Shown piece by piece: positions 21,301 to 33,400 of a stretch of DNA of 64,000 nt; within the stretch, counting starts at the first letter, position 1, and the number at the start of each line of letters is the position of its first letter. The notes under the pieces were generated by a model. That model saw only the letters and a list, made by a program, of their open reading frames with translations. It had not been told where the DNA came from and searched no databases. The position numbers were made by a program, and so were the translations under genes. The DNA comes from Melitaea cinxia (taxonomy: Eukaryota; Arthropoda; Insecta; Lepidoptera; Nymphalidae), in the NCBI RefSeq assembly GCF_905220565.1, contig NC_059418.1, forward strand, positions 392,001 to 456,000, written 5' to 3'.

Positions 21301-24300
21301 TGAGATAATGGATCAAAGTGTAGAGAACTCACATTCTGAACCCGAAATTTATGATTCATGTCCTGAAGAAGAACCAGATCAAATTATACTTGACAGGCAT
21401 GAAAGACCTAAAAGAATTAGAAAGAAACCAGATTGGTTTAAAAGCTATTTTTTAGGAGATGACTATGAAGAAGATCTTTACAACAAACAAAGTAACGAGT
21501 ATAATTATAGTTGTGACGAGGAAGTCTACTCAGAAATGGACAATGAATGGCATGAAGCTATCAAGTCAGAAATGATGTCACATGTAAAAAACGGTACATG
21601 GAAAATTAAAGCTAAAGATAAAAGTAGAAATGTTATTGATTTTAAGATGATTCTGAAAGATAAAGGACAGAGAAAGAAAGCTCGCCTCGTAGCAAGGGGG
21701 TTTAGCCGGAGACCTGGAATGGATTATAATGAGACGTGGGCACCTGTTGCAAAGTTGAGTTCACTAAGATTACTACTAGCAGTAGCTGTAGAAGAAGATC
21801 TTTTATTGAATCAGATGGATGTCACAACTGCATATTTAAATGGTGATTTGGATGAGGAAATTCAAATGAAAGCACCAGAATATTTAGAAAAATATTTAAT
21901 TGAAATTATAAACGATGAAAGTAGCAATCAAAATTCAAACTTATTAGTTAAAGCAAAAAGAATGTTAGAAGACCTAAGGAATGTAAAAGGAGAAAAGGTC
22001 TGTGAATTAAAAAAGGCATTATATAGTTTGAAACAATCTGAAAGACAATGGTTCAAAAAGTTGGACACAGAATTAAAATCTTTTGGTTTCAAACCGTCGC
22101 CGGCAGACCCTTGTATGTATTCTTTTAAAGAAGGAGGAGATAAAATATTAATTTGTCTTTATGTTGACGACTTAATGATTGCGTATACATCAGAAAAGAA
22201 GTTACAAAAGGTAAAGAATTTTCTCACAACAAAGTTTGATATGAAAGACTTGGGAAAACCATCTGAATTTTTAGGTATACAAGTTAATATAAAACAGGGA
22301 AAAATTAAGATATCGCAAGAAAATTATATTAAGAAAGTTCTTTGTAAATATAAGATGGAGGACTGTAAACCAGTGAGTACACCCATAGAAGCACGATTAA
22401 AATTAGATAAAAAAATAAAAGAAAGTAGAAAACTTACCGTATCAGAATTTGATTGGAACATTGATGTTTCTTGCTGTGGCTACCAGGCCAGATATAATGT
22501 TTGCTGTTAGTTATTTATCACAATTTAATAATTACTACGATGAAGAACATTTTAAATGTGCGAAACGGGTACTAAGGTATCTAAAAGGAACTTTACAGCT
22601 CGGAATAATTTACGAGAAAACTGAATGCCCCATTTATGGATTTGCAGATGCAGATTGGGCATCGTGTACACTTGACAGACGATCCTACACAGGATATTGT
22701 TTTAAACAAGCTGGTGGATGCATTAGCTGGGAATCAAGGAAACAAAGAACAGTAGCCTTGTCTACAGCCGAGGCGGAGTACATGGCATTAACAGAAGCCG
22801 TAAAGGAGGCTATACATTTAAAAATGTTGTGGAATAGCATTGCCTGTAAGCAACAAAATAGTGTACTTATATATAGCGACAGTCAAGCGGCAATACAGAT
22901 GTGCAAGAATGAAATTGTGAGCAATAGAACCAAGCATATTGATTTGAGAACGCATTTCATTCGACAGCACGTTAAGGAGAAAACAGTTTATATTATTTAT
23001 GTGAATACAGAGAGGATGGAAGCTGATATTTTAACTAAAGGGCTGCCATCCCAAAGATTGGAGAATCTGATCAATAATATAGGAATGCGTTAGGAGGAGT
23101 GAAGGTTTTATATATATTTTGTAAATAGAACACATTCCTATGACATATTATTTGACTCTGTAATTTTTCTAAGACTTGTGTATGTTGGATAGAAAGTAAA
23201 CACGGCTCAAATATGATATAAATAGTTTTATTTAATATATATTCTTCTTATCCAACAACAATCATAATACATGTGCCGAAACAAAAGAAATTAAAGTGGG
23301 ACAGAAAGTCGGAAAAATGTATTCTTGTCGGCTATTCCAATAATGTCAAGGGGTACAGGATTTACAATCTGAAATCTAATGTCATCACCACCAGTCGAGA
23401 TGTTATAGTATTAGAGAAGATAGAGATAGGGAATATTCTGGAGGTACAGAAAGATTGTGCTGTGTGGCTACGGCACTAAAGAATTTAGCCACCCCCTCTC
23501 TTCCCGTGGGTGTCGTAAGAGGCGACTAAGGGATAACAAGGTTCCACAACCACCTTGGAACTTAAGAAGCCGACCGATGGCGGGATAACCATCCAACTTC
23601 TGGCTTTGAAATACACAGGCCGAAGACGGGCAGCAGCGTCTTCGGTGCGACAAAGCCAGTACTGCGGTCACCAACCCGCCTGCCCAGCGTGGTGACTATG
23701 GGCAAAACACATGAGTTCACGTTATTTTTGGCGTCAACTTTTGGAGGCCTATGTCCAGCAGTGGACTGTATAGGCTGTAATGATGACAGAAAGATTGTTC
23801 AGATGAGGTGAATATGGTTCCAGTGGGGGAAGAAGATTTGACACTTCGGGAAGATTTACCTGAACAATCAGAGAACTTGAACACAGATGATAGTGGTGAA
23901 CTGTATGTACCTAGTAAAAGTGATACATTAGATAGCTCTGAGTCTGATACAACAGAGCCCAACCCAACAATGTCAACATAACAAATGGTCCTCGGCGTAG
24001 GTAGCAGCCAGACAGATATGGTTTTGCAAGTGCTTGTATATAAGATGACAAGATGTTCACGAGTGATATATCATTGCAAGAAGCCTTAGAAGGTCCTGAA
24101 AAAGCAAAGTGGTTAGCGGCAGTGCAGGATGAGTTGCAGTCGTTCGAGAAAAATAGTGCGTGGGAACTCGTAGATGTACCAATAGATGGTACTATAGTGC
24201 AGTGCAAGTGGGTTCTGCGGAAAAAGTACGGTCGCAAAGGGCTTCACACAAAAACATGGTGTAGACTATACAGAAACATTTTCGCCTGTAGTGAGACATA

Positions 24301-27300
24301 CAACTTTGAGACTATTATTTGCATTGTCTATAAAGTTAGATTTAGATGTTAACCATTTAGATGTAAAGACTGCGTTCTTGAATGGTGATTTAGAGGAAAC
24401 CATTTATATTGTCATGTCATCATAATTGTCTCAAGCGTTTCATTTATTAGAGTATCGTTTGTTGATCTTGCAGTAGAGATCATTTTTACGTACTCCTGTT
24501 CGAAAATAGCGTGTGAAAGTCGCGGAACAGAGCATGAGTGCACTTCCCGCAGCGCCGGAGTTAAGGTGGAGTTAGACGCGGAGCTCTGAGGTATTGTAAT
24601 ATCTCTAAATAACAAAAATTTAACCTGAAAACTTTTACCACGATATCACAGTAACCACTGGGTTCACACAATAATAGTCGTGCTAGAGGATAACTCACTC
24701 CTTCCCCTCTCCCCCACCTAACCCCCAAAATCAAAACTCCATAAATTAGCCCGCAATTATAAAGCCTAAAACTGTCATCGATATTAAAAATATAAACGAA
24801 AATTATTAATCTGTCACCACAATTTGGAACTTCACAGTTTTATTTAAAAGTTTAAATTCCAAAATACTCACTTATTCAAAAACCCAATCGAGTTATGCCC
24901 AAGATCCAATTTTTTTAAACTGGTCATATTAGAGAACAACTCGCCGGGCAGGCTCTTCAAGTCATTGTAACTCAATGTAAGTTCAGTCATCAAAATCTGC
25001 TCCGAGAACACGTCGCTATTCAAATAACTTATTTTATTATGGCTTAGATATAAATAAATCAATTTTAGATCTTTAAATGTCTTGTTTGGAATATATTTTA
25101 TATTGTTTCCTTGTAAGGATATTTTTTTTAATTTAGTAGTGTTTCGGAATAGCTCTATTGGTATAATCTCGATGAAACTATTGTCTAGCCTTAGCATGTG
25201 AAGCGAGGGTAGATTTGAAAAAGTTTTGTTGCTCAGTTTCAATATCGCCTTGTTATCGATGATAGAAATCTGAAAAAAAAACGAGTGTGCTTCAGACCAC
25301 ACGACTGAAGTAAAACTTACAAAACGTAACTTTCCCTCTTTCTATCTTCACTAACTTATAACCCTCTCTCAAGTTCCGTTCGCCTCCCCCGATTACACTT
25401 TTTGTAACGCTCTTGTCACGCATTCATCAGCTTACTCCCCAAGTCAAGCATGTGTAAAGAAGAAAAAATTACTTTTCATAGATATTTTTACTGACTTGAT
25501 ACAGTTTGCTGTGTCTATGTGAATATGTCAATTAATATGTCACTTTACTTACAAAACGTCAAGTTAGTTAGAAATAAACCTCTAAGCTGGACACACGCAT
25601 CTTTCATTCAACCCGTCAAAAAAACTTCTATACAATTTGAACCTTATTCTCATGAACAGCTGTGACCCTGCTTTCTACTCCCAAGGCTTTGGTTTGGATT
25701 CCCGTCTCGTGTGTGGGTATAATAAATGTATATTATTATATACGAAAGGAACACGTATCAAAAGGAGCAATTCAAAGTACCCGCGAATTAAAATTGATTT
25801 CGAATCAACACCATATTGGTGGTTTAGCTGCATTTCGCTTATAAAATATAATTTTTGCGATATTACATGTTGTCCCTTTCAAAACAGCATATATTTTAAT
25901 CTATATCTATAATATATATATATATAAAAGCGAAAGGTCACTCACTCATCACGAAATCTCCGAAACCATAACACCTACAAACTTGAAATTTGGCAGGTAG
26001 GCTCCTTATAGGACGTCGGCATCCGCTAAGAACGAATTTTACGAAACTCAACCCCTAAGGGGGTAAAATGGGGGTTGCAAGTTTGTATGAAAGTCCTATG
26101 TTTTTGAAGTAAGAGACTTGAAATTTAAAATGTATGCTCTATAGATGATGAAAAGGTGTCTGAATAATGTATCTTAAGAAATCAACCCCCTTTTGGGGTT
26201 AAAAAGGGGGATGGTAGGTTGACTTACTCATCACGAAATCTCCGAAACTATAATACCCACAAACTTGAAATTTGGTAGAAAGGCTTCATATAAGGCGTAA
26301 ACATCTGCTAAGAACGGATTTTACGAAATTCGACCCCTAAGGGGGTAAAACGGGGGTTGGAAGTTTGTATGAAAGTCCTATGTTTTTGAAGTAAGAAACT
26401 TGAAATTTAAAATGTACGCTCTTTAGATGGTGAAAAGGTGTTTAAATAATGTATTTTTAGAAAGCAACTCTTCTTTGAGGTTAAAACGGGGGATGGTAGA
26501 TTGACTCACTCATCACGAAATCTCCGGAACTATAACAGCTACAAACTTGAAATTTAGCAGGAAGGCTTCATATAAGGCATAGACATCTGCTAAGAACGGA
26601 TTTTACGAAATTCGACCCCTAAGGGGGTAAAACGGGGGTCGGAAGTTTGTATGAAAGTCTTATGTTTTTAAAGTAAGAGACTTGAAATTTAAAATACATA
26701 ATCTATAGATGGTGAGGAGTTGTTCAAATAATGCATCGTAATCTATATATATATAAAAGAGAAAGGTCACTAACTCACTCATTACGAGAACTCAAAAATC
26801 GCTGGATGGTCCCATCCATCCAGGTTGGACAAAGACAAAATTTGGCAGGGAGGTAGATTATAGTTAGCAGATGTCTGCTAAGAACAGATTTTACGATATT
26901 CCACCGCTAAGGGGGTTTAATTGGGGTTGATAGTTTGTATGAAACATATACAGCCTGAAAATAAAACTAAAAATGTGGTGTATAGAGAGGTTTTATAAAA
27001 ATAACTATTAAATTATACTAAATTGTGACTTTTAAATAGTTACTCAGTTTGATAAGCATTTCGAGTGACTGAAATAAAAAAATAATTTGCGTTAAACATC
27101 TTAATAGTAATGCATATCTTCATAACCACGCGGACGTAGTCGCGGGTAACAGTTAGTGTATTATAAAACAAAGTCCCCAAAAGTGTATGTGATCGATTCG
27201 CTCAAAATCTACTGAACGGATTTTTATACGGTTTTAACATTGGAAAGAGGGCTCCACCATTGGCAAGAGGAAGGTTTACGGAACGGCTAAGCCGATTTTG

Positions 27301-27423
27301 ATGAGAGTTTCACTGGAAGTTTGCCGGGAAAACTTTGTGACACACCAATTTCAACGCGGACGAAGCCAGCACGCAGACAGGCACAGCTAGTACATTATAT
27401 ACACATGTATATAAACCACAAAA

Positions 27424-27470
<47 letters not shown>

Positions 27471-30400
27471 CTAGCTGACCCCGCAAACGTTGTTTTGACA
27501 TATATTTATTTGTTTATTTATTTACGTACAGAACAGGTTACAGCCATTAAAAGATACAGAAATAGTTCATACATAACATTATATCTAGGTTGAAACCCTT
27601 AATGTGTACGACATACAGTAACATAATACATTAAGCAGAACAGAAGTGGATGGAATGCGATATAATACATATATAAATTTAAACTTAAAAACTAAGATGG
27701 CTTAAGAAGTTATATTTATTAAAATTTTGGTTTTGAAAGAAGCGAGAGAACAGTGATAGATGTCTATGTCGATACACGTACTGACAAGCTAGTTGTACTG
27801 GCGACACATACGAGATAAAGGATTATAATAAGAGGTGTTATTATGATAAATGTCAAGAGAGAACACCTTAGGCCTTCTAATACGGTAGTTTATGTTAAAG
27901 TTAAGTTGAAACAGCAAGTATGGTGAGTCAATGAAGTAATAAATTATTTTGTAAAGTGTCATAAGATCTAAATATTTACGACGACAGGCTAGAGATATCA
28001 TTTGGAACTTTTTCATTCTTTCTTCGTATGTGTGGAACTCACGGTGCAAGTCGAGACGAAAGCAGACCGATTTAAGAAAATATATATATGTTATTAACCC
28101 CCTTAATCCCCCCCCTTTTAACTTAGGGGTATGAATAATAGATGTTGTTCGATTCTCAGACCTACCCAATAGGCACACAAAATTTCATGAGAGTCGGTCA
28201 AGCCGTTTCGGAGGAGTTTAACTACAAAAAACGCGACACGAGAATTTTATATATTAGATATAAAAATAAAAAATAAAGTAAATTTTAGTGGTAACAACAA
28301 TAAACACTGCTTACATGAGATAAAATGCAATAATATTTGATCTTTATATACAATTTCAAAGCTATATATAAAATAAAATAAAAATATGATGTCACCAATC
28401 GGTCACTCAGTATCGTTGAGACATCGCTGACCCATCACTGATTTTCAGTGAGCACCGTGTATATGAAGACACTAAGAATAAGAATTGCAGCACGGACAGC
28501 GATAACATTAAAAAAATATACATATAAATAATTGTGTTTGCTCGCAAACGAAAAAAAACCGACTTCAATTACATCGACGAGTAGTACAACGTAGATCGAC
28601 GAAAAAATAGTCAAGTAACTGCGCGTTATCAAAGATTACTCAAAAAGTAGTTATCAGATCCCAATAAAATTTATATGTGACCACATGACAAATATCAGCT
28701 TTCGATTAAATTAAAAATTATTAAAATCGGTACACCCAGTAAAAAGTTATTGCGGATTTTCAAGAATTTCCATCAATTTCTCTGGGATCCCATCATCAGA
28801 TCCTGGTTTCCTTATCATGATACTAAACTTGGGATATCTCCTTTCCAACAAAAAAAGAATTATCAAAATCGGTATATCCAGTAGAAAGTTATGTGGTATA
28901 ATACAACGTAGGTCGACGAAAAAAGCGTCAAGTAAAAACGCATTATTAGATATAGCTCGAAAAGTAGTTGTTAGATCTCAAATAAATTTAAATGGCACAC
29001 ACCACCTTTCGATTAAAAGAAAATTTGTCGAAATCGCTCCACCCAGTCAAAAATTCTGATGTAACATACATTAAAAAAAAATACAGTCGAATTGAGAACC
29101 TCCCCCTTTTTTGGAAGTCGGTTAAAAACAAATAAACAACAGGAAAACAGGAGTATACTTATGGTAAGAAATAACAAAAAGAAAATGTGTTGTGTGTGTG
29201 TATGTCTATCCCATATGTATGTGTGACTAGCCCGTTGGCGCAGTTTGTAGTGCTGCTTTCTGTTCCGCGGGTTGTGGGTTCGATTCCCGCCTGAGTCTGG
29301 GTGTAATATTTGTATTTATTTACATATTTTTTTGTATGTATATACTAACTTATATCTCCCTCTCAACTTCTGTTTGCCTCGCCCGATCTCACTTTTCGTA
29401 ACGCTAATAAATACATACTAATTATTGCAAATAGAGCACGGAGTATTGCTCAAATCTAGAGAATATACTGGTACACACATGTTCAAATATTTAAAACAAA
29501 GGTATTTCGGTATTCCTCTGTGAAATATTACTGTGCGCTTGATTACACATAGGGATCAATCTCTATGTGTGAGGGCATATAGAAGTACAACATATTCAAA
29601 AATTACTAAAATTGGGAACATCGACATTTTTTAGCTGTCCGCTTCACGTGAAATGCCCCTTACATTAAAAAAATTACAATCGAATTTAGTAACCTCCTCC
29701 TTTTTTGAAGTCGGTTAAAATCTACATTTTTTTTAATGTTTTAAATAAATTACGAAAGAATGATTACAGATAAATGACAATATTGTTTTTGTTAGCTCTA
29801 TAACAAAGGTTTTATTATAAGATTCTACCAAATTAAAAAATCTCTAGCTATATCAGTCGGCCGCTACCTGATGCATGAGCATTTAGTTGCTTGCCTTAGA
29901 AACAGACGCCCGTGTGTATGTTAAAAATGTTTATTTGTTATTTAATTAATTAGACGCAATTAATTACTAAGTAATTACTAGTATTGAATAATTGTTTTAA
30001 TGGACTGTGTTAGCAAACTTTTATGAAATAAATAAATACCTCTTTAAGCTTGTTTAATCCGGTGAACAAGTCGTCAGACAAGTTGAGCAACTTGTTCATT
30101 TTCAAGTCGATTTCTATAATGTTCGGTATGTGTCTGAACACGCCTTCGGGTAGATGTGTCAAGAGATTCTCGTTTAAATCGAGCCACACTAATTCTGTTA
30201 AACCTGAAATTATAAAAAAAACAAAATCTTTGTTAAAATAGGCTTTAAAAGTTCGTATGAATAGTTATTTTTAACCGACTTCCAAAAAAGGAGGAGGTTC
30301 TCAATTCAACTCTATTTTTTTTTATGTATGTTACTTCAGAACTTTTGACTGAGTGGACCGATTTCGACAATTTTTTTTAATCGAAAGGTGATGTGTGTCT

Positions 30401-33400
30401 TTTGGTCCCACTTAAATTTATTTGAGATCTAACAACTGCTTTTTGAGTTATGTCTAATAATGCGTTTTTACTTGACTATTTTTTCGTCGACCTAAGTTGT
30501 ATTATACCGCATAACTTTTTACTAGGTGTACCGATTTTGATGATTTTTAATTTAATCGGAAGCTGGTGTTTATCATGTGGTCACATTTAAATTTCATCGA
30601 GATCTGATAACAAGTTTTTGAGTTATCTTTGATAACGCGTATTTACTTGAGTATATTTCCGTATACCTACGTTGTTTTACTTGTCGATGTAATTGAAGTG
30701 GTTTTTTTTTCTTTGCGAGCATTTACAATTATATAATTTGTAATTAAGTTAGTTTTTAGCCCCGACGAAAAGCTTCCCTCGAGTTTTAAGTTTGACGCCA
30801 ATATCTGCCTGTCTTACTGTTTGTCTGTCGGTCTGTGGCATCAAAGCTCTTGAACGAATGGACCGGTTTCGATCCGGTTGTTTTACGTGAAAGACAGTTT
30901 CAGTTCTTTTCCAGAATGATATTATATGGCGTTATCGGCACAAAACGTATTTATTGCGAAGTGGTTTTCTTAATTTTATAGTTATTATTAAATTACTGAA
31001 ACCACCACGGTTTCGGAATGTAAATTATGCAGAAATTTATCAGGAAATCGACAAAACTCTGTTCATAATTATGTTTGCTCGCAAACGAAAAACTCTGACT
31101 TAAATTACATCAACTACTACTTTCAGAAACAATTGTGTTTGCTCACAAACGAAAAAAAACCGACTTCAATTTCATCGACGAGTAATACAACGTAGATCGA
31201 CGAAAAAATAGTCAAAATCGGTACACCCAGTAAAAAGTTATTGCGGATTTTCGAGAGTTTCCCTCGATTTCTCTGGGATCCCATCATCAGATCCTGGTTT
31301 CCTTATCATGGTACCAAACTAGGGATATCCCCTTTCCAACAAAAAAAAAAGAAAAGAATTGTCAAAATCGGTACATCCAGTAGAAAGTTATGCGGTATAA
31401 TACAACGTAGGTCGACGAAAAAAGCGTCAAATAAAAACGCATTATTAGATATAACTCGAAAACTAGTTGTTAGATCTCAAATAAATTTAAATGGGACCAA
31501 TTGACACACACCACCTTTCGATTACAAAAAAATTGTCGAAATCGGTCCACCCGGTCAAAAGTTCTGAGGTAACATACATTAAAAAAAAAATACAGTCGAA
31601 TTAAGAATCTCCTCCTTTTTTGGAAGTCGGTTAAAAAGTTATGAGGTAATAAAACTGCTATCGATCAAAGTCTTTTTTTGAAGTCGGTTATAAAATTATG
31701 ATTTAACTGAGGTAGGGCACAGCAGGAATTTCCTGCTCAAAATACGGAGCAACCCGACTGGGGTAGTACCTCGACCTTACAGAAGATCACAGCAAAATAA
31801 TACTGTTTTCAAGCAGTATTGTGTTCCTGTTGGTGAGTAAGGTGACCAGAGCTCCTGGGGGGATTGGGGATTGGGTCGGCAACGCGCTTGCGATGCTTCT
31901 GGTGTTGCAGGTGTCTATAGGCTACGGTAATCGCTTACCATCAGGTGAGCCGTAAGCTTGTTTGCCGACCTAGTGACATATAAAAAAATAAAAAAAAAAA
32001 AAATAATTACCTTCGAATGCATCAACTTCAATAGATTCCATTGTATTTCTCCTCAGACTCAAATGTGTTATTTCGGGGGTAGCCTTGAACGCGCCTTTCG
32101 GTACACTTTTGATTCTACATTCATCTAGCGTTACAATTGTCAGTTTTGACAGAACGTAATTACTTTCTGACGTCAGTTCTATGAATGCTTTCTTCATGGA
32201 GAAAATCTCGAGATTCGATAGGAGAGATAACGCGTTGTATGGTACAGATGTTAAGCTTTTATCTGTGAAATAAAATTATATATCAATTTATAAGACATAC
32301 TTTGTGTATTAAATTTTTAAGCTGCGAGCTGTGTGGTTACGGCAGTAAAGAATATAGCCACCCCCTCTCTTCCCGTGGCTGTCGTAAGAGGCGACTAAGG
32401 GATAACACATACCACCTTGGAACTTAAGAAGCCAACCGTTGGCGGGATAACCACCCTACTGCTGGCTTTGAAATACACAGGTCGAAGACGGGCAGCAGCG
32501 TCTTTGGTGCAATAAAGCCAGCCCTGCAGTCACCAACACGCCTGCCCAGCGTGATGACTATGGGCAACACATATGAGTTAATACCATTTTTGCCGCGAAC
32601 TTGTGGAGGCCTATGTCCAGCAGTGGACTGCGATAGGCTGAAGTGATTTAATTACGATAATTTGTTTCTCAGTTTTATATAATATTTTGATAATGATGAT
32701 TGTTCTTTATTTTGGATTTTGATGATTTGGTTATGATGATGATTTAGTAACACTTTTTTTAACCGACTTCCAAAAAAGGAGGAGGTTCTCAATTCGACTG
32801 TATTTTTTTTTTTTTTTTTTTATGTATGTTACATCAGAACTTTTGCCCGTGTGGACCGATTTCGACAAATTTTGTTTTAATCGAAAGGTGGTGTGTGCCA
32901 ATTGGTCCCATTTAAATTTATTTGAGATCTAACAACTACTTTTCGAGTTATATCTAATAATGTGTTTTTACTTGACGCTTTTTTCGTCGACCTACGTTGT
33001 ATTATACCGCATAACTTTCTACTGGATGTACCGATTTTGATAATTCTTTTTTTGTTGGAAAGGGGATATCCCTAGTTTAGTACTGTGATAAGGAAACTAG
33101 GATCTGATGATGGGATCCCAGAGGAATCGAGGGAAACTCTCGAAAATCCGTAATAACTTTTTACTGGGTGTACCGATTTTGATAATTTTTAATTTAATCG
33201 AAAGCTGATGTTTATCATGTGGTCACATATAAATTTTATTGAGATCTGATAACTACTTTTTGAGTGATCTTTAATAACGCGTAGTTGCTTGACTATTTTT
33301 TCGTCGATCTACGTTGTATTACTGGTCGATGTAATTGAAGTCGGTTTTTTTTTCGTTTGCGAGCAAACACAATTATTTAATATTGAAAATATTGAACGGT

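Larger units (their letters stand above)
18866..23257 (+). mobile_element. Complete younger Copia element (Copia-2) nested in Copia-1
   Basis: The 5' LTR is 18866-19015 (150 bp) and the 3' LTR 23100-23257 (158 bp), both TG...CA. They differ by two substitutions and one 8-bp indel near the 3' end. The target duplication ACAAT is at 18861-18865 and 23258-23262. A primer-binding site TGGTAGCAGAGC follows the 5' LTR and complements the 3' end of initiator tRNA-Met. The internal region encodes gag-protease-integrase-RT-RNase H, broken by several lesions. Confidence 0.92.
16543..24412 (+). mobile_element. Old Copia element (Copia-1), broken and carrying three nested insertions
   Basis: The pieces 16543-17817, 18262-18865, 23258-23458 and 23786-24412 form one decayed Ty1/copia polyprotein. 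They contain gag (KLKGRENYSKWAF; HERWQKLKKLFD), a zinc knuckle (CYKFKQTGHYCNQC), the protease DSG motif (WYIDSGASVHLTA), the GAG-pre-integrase HRRLGHVNS, the integrase core (HTDLCGPM; LRSDSGREFC; PYTPEQND) and the start of reverse transcriptase (HLDVKTAFLNGDLEETIY), where it stops. Insertions are a solo LTR, a younger Copia and a SINE, each with target duplications. No LTRs of its own were identified. It carries many stops and frameshifts. Confidence 0.82.

Noticed and set aside
23468..23674. Repeated small proteins from SINE copies (also near 49427-49633)
   Set aside because: The same translation appears in every S2 SINE copy; it is a by-product of the SINE sequence and not a gene.
29225..29300. 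A functional tRNA gene
   Set aside because: Pol III boxes are present, but no complete cloverleaf or acceptor-stem pairing is seen and the head occurs repeatedly in SINEs.
30050..30241. Plus-strand frame over Toll exon 5
   Set aside because: Antisense to a well-supported LRR exon; compositional shadow.
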